Positions 24,497 through 32,791 of a DNA stretch of 39,787 nucleotides are shown piece after piece. Below the pieces are notes generated by a model. It searched no databases, was not told the origin of the DNA, and saw only the letters and a list, made by a program, of their open reading frames with translations. Each line of letters opens with the position of its first letter. Positions within the stretch are counted from its first letter, which is position 1. Made by a program: the position numbers and the translations under genes. Origin of the DNA: Chitinispirillum alkaliphilum (lineage in GTDB: Bacteria; Fibrobacterota; Chitinivibrionia; Chitinivibrionales; Chitinispirillaceae); contig LDWW01000033.1 in the NCBI GenBank assembly GCA_001045525.1, positions 1 to 39,787 on the forward strand. The letters run 5' to 3'.

Positions 24497-25450
24497 ATGG
24501 AGCGTGAGTTCGATTTTGAAAAGCCGATATCCGAAATGGAAAAGGCAATCGAAAAGCTGAGAAATCTGGAATCAGAAAAAGCTGGAGACTACAGTTTGCA
24601 GATTCTTGAGCTTGAAAAGAAATGCGAAAAAGAGGGAAAAGAAATATATGCGAACCTGACACCATGGCAGATTGTTCAGGTTGCTCGTCACCCCAAGCGC
24701 CCGGTTTTGTATGACTACATTTCGCTTATTTTCAGTGATTTTGTTGAGTTGCGGGGGGATCGCTGCTATGGTGATGATCGTGCTCTTATTGGTGGATTTG
24801 CGATGCTTGGGGAACAGAAAGTGATGCTGATCGGGCACAGTAAGGGGAAAAATGTAGAAGAGAACGTGAATCGAAATTTTGGTATGGCGCGTCCGGAAGG
24901 GTATCGCAAAGCTCTGAGACTTATGCGCTTAGCTGAGAAGTTTAACGTTCCTGTTGTTACATTTATAGATACTCCTGGAGCATATCCGGGGCTTGATGCT
25001 GAAGAGAGAGGGCAGGCTGAAGCTATTGCCCGAAATCTGGTTGAAATGTCGCGTATTGAGGTGCCGATTGTCTCTCTTGTAACCGGTGAAGGAGGAAGTG
25101 GCGGTGCCTTAGGAATTGGAGTTTCCGATATAATACTTATGCTTTCAAATGCAGTGTATTCGGTTATCTCCCCTGAAGGGTGCGCTTCTATTCTGTGGCG
25201 TGATGCAGCATATTCACCCCAGGCCGCCGAAGCACTCAAGATAACTGCAAAATCACTTCTGGAACTGGGGGTGATTGATGATATCGTTCAGGAACCAGCC
25301 TGCGGGGCACATCGTGATCATTCCAAAACTGCAGATGCAGTTAAAACTTCAATCCTGAAGCATCTCAAAAAATTGTCATCTGTAAGCAGCAGTAAGCTTA
25401 TTACAAAAAGGTTTCAGAAATTTGCAGCAATGGGCAAATTTAACAAATAA
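24497..25450 (+). CDS. accA: Acetyl-CoA carboxylase carboxyltransferase alpha subunit AccA
   Basis: 317 residues, normal for AccA. An N-terminal helical region (EFDFEKPISEMEKAIEKL) is followed by the carboxyltransferase fold: LTPWQIVQVARHPKRP, FVELRGDRCYGDD, GMARPEGYRKALRLM, FIDTPGAYPGLDAEERGQAE, VTGEGGSGGALGIGVSD and SPEGCASILWRD. AccA supplies the biotin-side half of the carboxyltransferase active site in an A2D2 tetramer. Co-transcribed with accD and with the downstream fusion gene, which begins 20 bases later. Confidence 0.96.
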   Translation: MEREFDFEKPISEMEKAIEKLRNLESEKAGDYSLQILELEKKCEKEGKEIYANLTPWQIVQVARHPKRPVLYDYISLIFSDFVELRGDRCYGDDRALIGGFAMLGEQKVMLIGHSKGKNVEENVNRNFGMARPEGYRKALRLMRLAEKFNVPVVTFIDTPGAYPGLDAEERGQAEAIARNLVEMSRIEVPIVSLVTGEGGSGGALGIGVSDIILMLSNAVYSVISPEGCASILWRDAAYSPQAAEALKITAKSLLELGVIDDIVQEPACGAHRDHSKTADAVKTSILKHLKKLSSVSSSKLITKRFQKFAAMGKFNK

Positions 25451-25470
25451 TTTTCGGGGATAATTGGATC

Positions 25471-27465
25471 ATGCAAAAAAAAGATAAAAACACCAAAGAG
25501 GACAAACTGCATAAAACACCTCTGAGAATTACCGATACAACTCTCAGGGATGCTCATCAGTCGCTCTGGGCAACTCGTATGAGAACTGACGACATGATGC
25601 GTATAATAGATGTTATCGATAATGTGGGGTATTATTCTCTTGAGATGTGGGGTGGAGCGACCTTCGATGTGTGTCTGAGATTTCTACGAGAGAATCCATG
25701 GGAGAGGCTCAGACTGGTAAAAAGTAAAGCGAAAAATACCCCGCTGCAGATGCTCTTGAGAGGACAGAATCTGGTCGGGTACCGTAACTATGCAGACGAT
25801 GTGGTAGATCGGTTCATATCTTTGGCATGTGAAAATGGGATTGACATATTCAGGGTTTTTGATGCCCTCAATGATACACGAAATCTTGAGGCTGCTATCA
25901 AGGCTATCAAAAAGCATGGCGGTCATGCTCAGGGAACACTCTGTTATACTATTTCACCTGTGCACACAGTCGATCAGTATGTAAAGTACGCGAAGGAACA
26001 GGTGGCTCTTGGTATCGATTCCCTGTGTATCAAGGATATGGCGGGTATACTTTCACCAATTTCGGCAGAAAAGCTGGTTAGTGCTTTGGTTGAAAAGGTG
26101 AGCATACCAATTCAGCTTCATTGTCATGCTTCCAGTGGGATGGCTGTGGCAACTTATGTAGAAGGGGTCAGAGCCGGGGCCGGAGCTATAGATTGTGCGG
26201 TTTCATCCATGGCCGGATTTTCTTCACAGCCCCCTGTTGAAACCATGAACGCAATCTTCTCTGAAACAAATTATACTGCCGATCTGGATATCGAAGCTTT
26301 GGAGAAAACTGCCAAATATTTCTCAGAGCTTGCACCAAAGCGCACCTGTACAAATGACCCGATGAATATCATCGATCCTGATATCCTTATTCATCAGATT
26401 CCGGGTGGAATGATCTCAAATTTTCGTTCACAGCTGAAAATTCAGAACACTCTGGACAAATTGCCTGAGGTCCTTGAAGAGGTCACCAATGTCAGAAAAG
26501 ACTTAGGATATCCCCCATTGGTTACACCAACAAGCCAGATTGTAGGTACTCAGGCTGTGATGAATGTTATTGCAGGAGAGCGTTACAAGATTGTCCCCAA
26601 TGAAGTTAAAGATTATGTAATGGGTTTGTACGGCAGATCTCCCGCACCTATTACAAAAGAGATTACTCAGAAGATTCTCGGGGATCAAAAGCCCATAACC
26701 TCAAGGCCGGCTGACAGATTAAGTCCTATGCTGCCTAAGGCAACTCACGGTACAGAAGCTTCCTACTTCGAGCATGAAGAGGATATAATCTCTTATGTAC
26801 TTCTTCCTGAGCCTGCAGTGGAATACTTTAAATACCGGGCTCTTTCACCTGATGAAAGACCGCCCACACCTGCAGATCTTGAGTTGGAAAAAGCCAGATC
26901 GGTTGAAAATAAAGTTGAGAAAGTTGTAAAAGAGGAAGTGAAATCCTCTCAAAAGGCACAGGCTCCGCGTAGACCTAAAATATCTATGCCTGAGAAAATC
27001 GAGAAGGTTGCTGCCGAACTTACTCAAAAGATTGAAGGTCTTGCAATTGAAGAAGTGATATTCCGTAAAGAGGATGTGACACTTTCAATTCGAGGAGCCG
27101 GGGCTTTGGCTTCTCCTGTGACAGCGCCTCCTGTAACTGAGGATACTTCATCAACCCTAAGCAGCGGATCTGCCGTTTCTGAACCTGAACCAGTCCGGGA
27201 GTCTGAGCCTGCAACAGAAAATTACTCATCCACGGTGAACTCTCCTCTTGTTGGTACATTCTACTCTGCACCTGGGCCTGGGAAATCATCCTACGTCAAA
27301 GAAGGGGACATTGTGGAAAAAGGGGAAAAGGTATGTATCGTTGAGGCGATGAAGCTGTTCAATGAAATATCTGTACCTGAGAAATGCAGGATTGTAAAAA
27401 TCCTGGCTAAAGATGGTGAGGCGATCGAAAAAGATCAACCGCTTATTGCAATCGAAGAGCTGTAA
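25471..27465 (+). CDS. Pyruvate/oxaloacetate-type carboxyltransferase fused to an AccB-like biotin carrier domain
   Basis: 664 residues. Residues 18-460 are the carboxyltransferase of oxaloacetate decarboxylase alpha / pyruvate carboxylase subunit B / transcarboxylase 5S: DTTLRDAHQSLWATRM (metal ligand Asp22), CIKDMAG (carbamylated Lys188), HCHASSGMA (ligands His217 and His219), then the PYC_OADA domain. After a charged linker (470-510) comes a segment like the N-terminus of AccB (EGLAIEEVIFRKEDVTLSIRG, about 530-550), an acidic/Pro linker and a biotinyl domain (590-664) with EAMKL, biotinylated Lys628. This domain has the AccB-type SPLVGTFYSAPGPG opening with its thumb insertion, not the simple OadA biotinyl domain. 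Third gene behind accD-accA; no accC or sodium-pump oadB/oadG is near. It may exchange carboxyl groups between oxaloacetate/pyruvate and biotin, and its carrier may serve AccAD. Confidence 0.88.
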   Translation: MQKKDKNTKEDKLHKTPLRITDTTLRDAHQSLWATRMRTDDMMRIIDVIDNVGYYSLEMWGGATFDVCLRFLRENPWERLRLVKSKAKNTPLQMLLRGQNLVGYRNYADDVVDRFISLACENGIDIFRVFDALNDTRNLEAAIKAIKKHGGHAQGTLCYTISPVHTVDQYVKYAKEQVALGIDSLCIKDMAGILSPISAEKLVSALVEKVSIPIQLHCHASSGMAVATYVEGVRAGAGAIDCAVSSMAGFSSQPPVETMNAIFSETNYTADLDIEALEKTAKYFSELAPKRTCTNDPMNIIDPDILIHQIPGGMISNFRSQLKIQNTLDKLPEVLEEVTNVRKDLGYPPLVTPTSQIVGTQAVMNVIAGERYKIVPNEVKDYVMGLYGRSPAPITKEITQKILGDQKPITSRPADRLSPMLPKATHGTEASYFEHEEDIISYVLLPEPAVEYFKYRALSPDERPPTPADLELEKARSVENKVEKVVKEEVKSSQKAQAPRRPKISMPEKIEKVAAELTQKIEGLAIEEVIFRKEDVTLSIRGAGALASPVTAPPVTEDTSSTLSSGSAVSEPEPVRESEPATENYSSTVNSPLVGTFYSAPGPGKSSYVKEGDIVEKGEKVCIVEAMKLFNEISVPEKCRIVKILAKDGEAIEKDQPLIAIEEL

Positions 27466-27475
27466 GAGAATGTTT

Positions 27476-27506
27476 GATGTATCTGTCTGAATCAGGCAGA
27501 TACATC
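27476..27506 (+). terminator. Terminator of the acc operon
   Basis: GATGTATCTGTCTG and CAGGCAGATACATC form a 14-base-pair stem with one G-U pair and a three-base AAT loop, followed by TGTTTAATTTT. It begins ten bases after the stop of the fusion gene. Confidence 0.75.
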
Positions 27507-27573
27507 TGTTTAATTTTGCCTTACCTCAGCACTAAACCCCAATTACCCTCTTCACAAAAATCAAAATATCACT

Positions 27574-27600
27574 AATGCTTTTTTTCCACATTACCGATAG
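27574..27600 (+). promoter_or_regulatory. Possible FliA-type promoter of flagellin 2
   Basis: ACCGATAG at 27593-27600 matches GCCGATAA at six of eight positions; the correctly spaced -35 (AATGCTTT, 27574-27581) matches TAAAGTTT poorly, mainly in its TTT end. Supported by position 120 bases before the flagellin start and by the good promoter of flagellin 1. Confidence 0.4.
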
Positions 27601-27644
27601 ATGATATATAGGAACTCAGGAACAGTTCTGTAACACAGTTAATT

Positions 27645-27660
27645 ACGGCAAGGAAGCCGT
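27645..27660 (+). promoter_or_regulatory. Leader hairpin with GGA in the loop, CsrA-like site
   Basis: ACGGC (27645-27649) pairs with GCCGT (27656-27660) and exposes AAGGAA as a six-base loop. A GGA in a hairpin loop is the typical high-affinity CsrA binding form. A second GGA is in the ribosome binding site ACAAGGAGG (27705-27713), as in the CsrA-controlled hag leader of Bacillus. Confidence 0.45.
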
Positions 27661-27719
27661 TTGGGTGTAGCGGTAATATCTCGTACGCAGGGGTATTATC
27701 ATAAACAAGGAGGTTCTCC

Positions 27720-28571
27720 ATGCGTATCAATCACAACATTTCTTCAATGATTACCCAGGGTACTCTTAACAAAGTTAATCGTGAAATGACCACTTCTTTA
27801 GAAAGATTGTCAACCGGACTTCGCATAAACCGGGCAAGCGATGACGCTGCGGGACTTGGTGTTTCGGAAAACCTCCGTACACAGATCAGGGGTACGGCAC
27901 AGGCCAGACGTAATGCTCAGGATGGAATTGCGGCACTTACAATTGCAGAGGGTGCTGCCAATGAGATATCTGACTTGCTGCAACGTATGCGGGAGCTGGC
28001 TATTCAGTCTGCCAATGATACACTGACTGATACCGAGCGTGCTTATACCAATCAGGAGTTCCAGCAACTTATTGCTGAAATCGACCGTATTGCAGAAGTT
28101 ACTAACTATAATGGTATGAAGCTGATTTCTGATACAGAAGGACAAACCACAAACACAAGATTTGGTATGGGGGATGGATCATTCCTGTGGATTGATGCAA
28201 ATGCCAGTGATAGTGATAATATCAGGATCCAGATTGCCGCCTTGTCAACAGAAGGTTTAAATATCGACGAAGAAAATGTTTCTGATCAGGCAGGCTCAAG
28301 AGATGCTATTGTTGCGCTGGATGACGCTATCGACGGAGTCAACACGATGCGTGCGAATATGGGAGCTTATATAAATCGCCTTGAGCATGCTATAAACAAT
28401 CTGACAATTTCAAATACAAATCAGCAGTCTGCTGAATCTTTGATACGTGATGTTGATTTTGCACACGAGAGTTCAAGATTTACCCGTAACCAGATCCTCA
28501 CTCAGTCTGGTACAGCAATGCTTGCACAGGCTAACATGACACCTCAGAGTGTCCTTTCACTTATTGGCTGA
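27720..28571 (+). CDS. fliC: Flagellin 2
   Basis: 283 residues. N-domain 1-140 (RINHNISSMITQGTLNKV, SLERLSTGLRINRASDDAAG, RMRELAIQSANDTLTDTERA) and C-domain 197-283 (AYINRLEHAINNLTISNTN, RDVDFAHESSRFTRNQILTQ, AMLAQANMTPQSVLSLIG). The central region is only about 60 residues, so it lacks outer D2/D3 domains like flagellin 1. The two proteins are near-identical in terminal motifs and differ in the centre. AAGGAGG at 27707-27713 sets the ATG. Transcribed alone and followed by a strong terminator. Confidence 0.96.
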   Translation: MRINHNISSMITQGTLNKVNREMTTSLERLSTGLRINRASDDAAGLGVSENLRTQIRGTAQARRNAQDGIAALTIAEGAANEISDLLQRMRELAIQSANDTLTDTERAYTNQEFQQLIAEIDRIAEVTNYNGMKLISDTEGQTTNTRFGMGDGSFLWIDANASDSDNIRIQIAALSTEGLNIDEENVSDQAGSRDAIVALDDAIDGVNTMRANMGAYINRLEHAINNLTISNTNQQSAESLIRDVDFAHESSRFTRNQILTQSGTAMLAQANMTPQSVLSLIG

Positions 28572-28596
28572 TAGAATATAACTGTATTGATTGTTT

Positions 28597-28636
28597 AAGG
28601 GAGCAAAAAAGGATTTTGCTCCCTTTCGCTTTTTAG
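28597..28636 (+). terminator. Terminator of flagellin 2
   Basis: AAGGGAGCAAAA (28597-28608) pairs with TTTTGCTCCCTT (28614-28625) around a five-base loop, followed by TTCGCTTTTT. A textbook rho-independent terminator 26 bases after the stop codon. Confidence 0.9.
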
Positions 28637-28919
28637 CACAGCTGCACCACTAAATTGGCCTATCTGTATTATCATCTGACAGTATTGACAAAGGGGTGAG
28701 TTTTTTGTGACAGATAAAAACCTGGTTATTCATTCGGCGCGAAAATTTCATATCAGAAAAAATTAATCCATAAAAACTCGCCAAGTGCGATTTGTAACAC
28801 ATGCCAGATGTGGGCAAAATCTGAAAGTGATTTAGAATCACACCTGTGCTGCCAAGAAAATGGAAAACCGATGCAAAATCCCGCTCCCAAAAAACACTAT
28901 CGTATAGATGGCAAGGGTT
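28637..28919. other. Intergenic region between convergent units
   Basis: About 280 bases between the flagellin 2 terminator and the stop of the convergent oxidoreductase gene. No gene or clear hairpin seen. Confidence 0.4.
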
Positions 28920-30545
28920 TTACTTGCGCAAAATACGGAATATTCTTGGATCGATTGTAGCTGCAGCTAAAAGGCCACTACTTCTCGCTCCACTAATACC
29001 GGAAGTAACTATATCAACACCGCTCATATACAGATTTTTCACTGGTGTTCGAACGCGAAGATTTGGGTTGTTGTACCTCTCGGGAGTAGAGGCAAGTCCA
29101 TAAGTACTGCCATCAAAAGCTGAAACAAAATGGCTCGCGGTCAAAGGTGTCGAGAGTTCGTGATAAGTTTTAAGTTTCATAAGCCCAGGAAAATGTTTTT
29201 CCATCAGCTGTAACAAGGAATTTTCAATCTGTTTTTTCAAATCCTCATAATCCCTGGGGCGTTCATTAAACCGGGTATCCTTCCACTTTTCGAACTGTTC
29301 CCAGTCGACAAAAACAATAACTTCTCCGGTATGGACCTGTTTTTCCCCGGGAGAATACAGTGGGTCCTTCAGTGAAGGGAATGATATAAAAAGTGTCCCA
29401 GGGTCAGTTTTTGAATTTGTGAAATCCCATAACGAATCCCGCCCCTCGCCCCATTCATTCATAATCCAAATATTTCTGGAGCTTGCTCCATGTTGGCTGA
29501 TGTCTCCTTGAAAGATTAGATTGAGGCAGAGATACCCGGGGGACTGCTGTAGTGAAAGTATACTCTTACCCCATTTGGATTTTTGATATTTTCCGGGCAT
29601 CAAATCTTTGACGGTATTTTTCGAGGCTATCGCAGAGATGACTTTTTTTCCGAAAATCTCAGTTCCGTCTTCAAGAACAACTCCACAACATCTTTTATTT
29701 CTGATGATCAAACGAACAACCGGAGCTTTGCATACACACTCGCCCCCAGACCTTATGACTTCACTAAGAAGAAAACTTGCAAACTGTTTGGAGCCGTTCT
29801 CAGGATAGTAAGCCCCGTGAGAAAAATGATTGAAAATCAGTGCCTGAACCCCGAAACTGGAATTTTGGGGATTGCTCCCGTAATACCCCCATTGACCTGT
29901 GAGGACATTCCTTAGTCGAAAACTTGCTCCAAGCTCATTAAGCACCTCATCAGTAGTCTTACTCCACCAGTCACGGGTCAGAGTTCTCCAGATCTTGTCA
30001 AGCGCAACCCCCGGAGTTTTGGGCAAGGTCTTGAAAGCAAAATAGGGGATAGCTTGCTTGGCTGCTTTTAAACAGTATTTAATGTAGTTATCTATAACTT
30101 TTTTCTCATCGGGAAATTTCCTGTATAATATTTCCCTGTATTTTGAGAGTGAAGAGGAGAATGAGATCTTAAAATTGTCCGGATAATAGAATTCATCATA
30201 CATCTCTCCGATGGAACTCATCTTTAGTTTTCCACCTGTCAGCCAATCCAGCTGCTTTCTGGATTTTCCTCCTTCATGCATATCCCCCACAGCGTGTGTT
30301 CCCACATCCCAATCTGCCCCTTTTCTGGAAAACATGTGTGTGTATCCACCAGGAAGATAATGCTTTTCAAGAACCAAAACCTTTCTTTTATACTTAGATA
30401 ATGCTGCGGCTGCACTCATTCCGGCCATCCCAGACCCAATCACAACTACATCCCACTGCATATCTTTGAGATTTGGGTGCTTCTGCTTAAATCCACTCAA
30501 CTGCGAATATACACGTTTTCCATCAATGCTGGGAATAACACTCAT
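28920..30545 (-). CDS. FAD-dependent oxidoreductase of the RetSat / CrtI-CrtISO type
   Basis: 541 residues. The Rossmann dinucleotide-binding motif VVVIGSGMAGMSAAAAL starts near residue 33, followed by VLVLEKHYLPGGYTHMFSRKG and WDVGTHAVGDMH, the pattern of all-trans-retinol 13,14-reductases and carotenoid isomerases/desaturases (GGxxHTF-xxxG-xxFDxGxHxxG). The C-terminal FAD block SGVDIVTSGISGARSSGLLAA is intact. Such enzymes act on polyenes or long-chain lipids at membranes, using FAD and sometimes NAD(P)H. The bacterial substrate is unknown and no carotenoid gene is nearby. AGAGGG upstream fits the ATG at 30545. Confidence 0.85.
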   Translation of the reverse strand: MSVIPSIDGKRVYSQLSGFKQKHPNLKDMQWDVVVIGSGMAGMSAAAALSKYKRKVLVLEKHYLPGGYTHMFSRKGADWDVGTHAVGDMHEGGKSRKQLDWLTGGKLKMSSIGEMYDEFYYPDNFKISFSSSLSKYREILYRKFPDEKKVIDNYIKYCLKAAKQAIPYFAFKTLPKTPGVALDKIWRTLTRDWWSKTTDEVLNELGASFRLRNVLTGQWGYYGSNPQNSSFGVQALIFNHFSHGAYYPENGSKQFASFLLSEVIRSGGECVCKAPVVRLIIRNKRCCGVVLEDGTEIFGKKVISAIASKNTVKDLMPGKYQKSKWGKSILSLQQSPGYLCLNLIFQGDISQHGASSRNIWIMNEWGEGRDSLWDFTNSKTDPGTLFISFPSLKDPLYSPGEKQVHTGEVIVFVDWEQFEKWKDTRFNERPRDYEDLKKQIENSLLQLMEKHFPGLMKLKTYHELSTPLTASHFVSAFDGSTYGLASTPERYNNPNLRVRTPVKNLYMSGVDIVTSGISGARSSGLLAAATIDPRIFRILRK

Positions 30546-30766
30546 TCTTGCCCTCTGTTTTTAAATCCATTACAAAAACCTGAAATATGAAGCCTGCTTT
30601 TCCATAAACAAGCAGGTTGCACGAACTTATAATATAAATATGTATACCTTTTCTGTGCTACAGCCTGAAGAAAATGTTTACTTCTTTGGTGAGTATTTCA
30701 TTCTTTGTTGCAGTGTAAAATACCTGAAAAGAAATGTTCCAAGAAGATTTTACTTATTATCTTGTT

Positions 30767-31162
30767 TCAAACAACTGTATCCACTAATAACCCTTCAATC
30801 CCAGCCACATCATCTATCCATATACTAAAATCATCATCTGTGATATCTTTTTTAACTGAATCCACTGTTTTACCATTTTTATCAAGTATCAGAAATTCCA
30901 TTATGACAGAGGAGTTTTGTTTGTATATAAAAAACCTGTAAGGGAGTTGTTTTTTCTCTAAACGCAGGTTCGCTTCCTTTGCTGCATTAATTAAAGGTTT
31001 TGAGAAATTTTTTACTTTTCTAGCCTTGGGAGATCCTTTTAGTTCTTTTTTCCGTTTGTGCTTTTTTGAAACGATATCAAGGAAAAATGAAACTGAAGCA
31101 CTCTTTTGAACTGGTTCGATGTGGAATGTTTCAGATTGGTTATATATTCTTCTAAATTGCAT
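30767..31162 (-). CDS. Small charged protein, weakly FlaG-like
   Basis: 131 residues with no signal peptide or membrane helix. A basic N-terminal half (KKHKRKKELKGSPKARKVK) precedes a segment NAAKEANLRLEKKQLPYRFF, then FLILDKNGKTVDSVKKDITD. This order, a helix then F-x-I-Y then D-x-x-G-x-x-V-x-x-I, resembles FlaG, which influences filament length, but the similarity is by pattern only and the protein may be unrelated. AGGAAGG upstream supports the ATG at 31162. It lies 62 bases downstream of the CapA gene on the same strand. Confidence 0.5.
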   Translation of the reverse strand: MQFRRIYNQSETFHIEPVQKSASVSFFLDIVSKKHKRKKELKGSPKARKVKNFSKPLINAAKEANLRLEKKQLPYRFFIYKQNSSVIMEFLILDKNGKTVDSVKKDITDDDFSIWIDDVAGIEGLLVDTVV

Positions 31163-31224
31163 GAAGAGCCTTCCTCTGAATACACAGATAAAAATGTTTC
31201 ATGCTGAGAAGGAAGGCAACTTTG

Positions 31225-32334
31225 CTACCACCTGAGGCAAAGTCTGTTATCTGCAATTCTTTCAACTCTGGTGTTAAATTTTTTGTTTTCCCGGTTGAGT
31301 ATTCTTGTGATGTCGAGTAAGTCGCTTTGGGATGTATAATGAATTCTGAAATTCCTTATCGTTGTGGGAGTCATCTCAAGCTTTATAAGTTTACCGTCCG
31401 GATCAATATCTGCAAAGTAGATAAGCGAAAGGTCACCCCTGTATTGGTCTTTACCACCGATTCCCTCGTAATCATTCAAAAAATCCCCACACCCATAAAG
31501 TATGAGGCGCTCATTGTAAACTTCAATTCCCTTTACATGGTGGGATGAGTGGCCATGAACTATATCAACCCCAGCCTGATCAATCAGATCATGCGCGAAT
31601 TGTTTTTCCTTTGGAGTGATGTTGAATTCCCAGTTTTCACCCCAGTGAACGGATAAGATCACCAAGTCCTCTGGTTGCTTGAATTGCTGAATCATGCTCT
31701 TTATTTCAATCAGAGTTTCAGGGTTGGTTGAAGGATAAAAAACTACTCCCGCAGAATCCCTTTCTGCTTTCCATTGAGGTGGAATTCCACTTGATTCGAA
31801 ACCCACAGAAAACAGAAGTAGTCTGGATGAGGAGCCCAAGTTGCAAACTGCAGGCCTCTGAGCTTCCGACAAATTCATTCCTGCACCGGCAAACGAAATA
31901 CCATTTGTTTTCAGGCATAGAATAGTTTCCTCTAAACCTGAAAATCCCCAGTCAAGCACATGGTTATTGCTCAGGGCACAGATGTCGATACCTGCAACTC
32001 TTAACAGTTCAATATTTTCCGGATGCATTTTGTAATTGATCCCCTTAAAAGGCCAGGGGTTTAGAGATGTGGTAATAGCTGTTTCGAGATTGATTATCTT
32101 AATGCGAGGATTCTGGGAATGGATTTCGTTTAGCGCATCTCCCCATACATAAGGATAATCCACAGGGCAGGGTATCTTGCCATGTTTTCTCTGCGCCAGA
32201 GTTATGTATTCTCTTGAGTCCTTGATCCATGGCTCAAATATTTGCGGAGAGCTTGTAAATGGCAGGACTTGATCGATAGCTCTCCCAGACATGAAATCAC
32301 CGGTTAATAGGATTTTGGTGTTGATACTTAGCAC
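31225..32334 (-). CDS. CapA-family metallophosphatase-like protein
   Basis: 369 residues of the PGA_cap (CapA) family, related to calcineurin-like phosphoesterases. Motifs in order: KILLTGDFMSGRAID, KIINLETAITT, the fingerprint DICALSNNHVLDWG, VILSVHWGENWEF, GVDIVHGHSSHHVKGIEVY and LILYGCGDFLNDY. CapA takes part in poly-gamma-glutamate synthesis in Bacillus, but most bacterial homologues have unproven roles, and no capB/capC genes are present. There is no signal peptide. The only usual start is a GTG at 32334, which overlaps its only Shine-Dalgarno (AAGGGAG); a stop lies in frame upstream. Confidence 0.85.
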   Translation of the reverse strand: MLSINTKILLTGDFMSGRAIDQVLPFTSSPQIFEPWIKDSREYITLAQRKHGKIPCPVDYPYVWGDALNEIHSQNPRIKIINLETAITTSLNPWPFKGINYKMHPENIELLRVAGIDICALSNNHVLDWGFSGLEETILCLKTNGISFAGAGMNLSEAQRPAVCNLGSSSRLLLFSVGFESSGIPPQWKAERDSAGVVFYPSTNPETLIEIKSMIQQFKQPEDLVILSVHWGENWEFNITPKEKQFAHDLIDQAGVDIVHGHSSHHVKGIEVYNERLILYGCGDFLNDYEGIGGKDQYRGDLSLIYFADIDPDGKLIKLEMTPTTIRNFRIHYTSQSDLLDITRILNRENKKFNTRVERIADNRLCLRW

Positions 32335-32384
32335 TCCCTTTTGAGTGTGACAGTGTTAGGGATTGGGGATCAAACATTGTGCCT

Positions 32385-32712
32385 TGGTTCCCCCGGAGGT
32401 GATTTATGAATGCACTGACTCACCTCTGGGGTGAAACATGCATAAAAACGTCTGTTTTGAAAACCTCAGGAGATAATTCCTATTTTGATTGTGTCCGGGT
32501 TTTCCCGGAGGTGATTTATGAATGCACTGACTCACCTCTGGGGTGAAACATGCATAAAAACGTCCGTTTTGAAAACCTCAGTAGATGATTTCCAATTTGA
32601 TAGTGCCCGGGTTTTTCCCTGAGGTGATTTATGAACGCACTGACTCACCTCTGGGGTGAAACATACACAAAAACGTCTAAAAACCTCAGGAGATAATTCC
32701 CATTTTGATGGT
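32385..32712. repeat. Three tandem ~112-bp REP-like units downstream of the transposase gene
   Basis: Units start at about 32393, 32505 and 32618 (periods 112 and 113). Each contains an inverted core (GGAGGTGATTTAT), a direct core (TCACCTCTGGGGTGAAACA) and a degenerate third copy (AACCTCAGGAGAT). The first two cores form a hairpin: CCGGAGGTGA (32393-32402) with TCACCTCTGG (32420-32429), 17-base loop. Unit 3 lacks a few bases near 32680. Confidence 0.85.
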
Positions 32713-32791
32713 TTATAATTACTTAGAAAATATATCACTTGCGGATTTAGAGAAATTTAGAAGGATAAAAACAGGGTTGAGTGTGTGCGGG

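Noticed and set aside
25471-27465. Sodium-pumping oxaloacetate decarboxylase alpha subunit
   Set aside because: The carrier domain is of AccB type with thumb insertion and no oadB/oadG genes are adjacent, so I did not assign oadA.
30605-30633. Plus-strand promoter TAAACA-N17-TATAAT
   Set aside because: There is no plus-strand gene downstream of it; in an AT-rich intergenic region such matches arise by chance.
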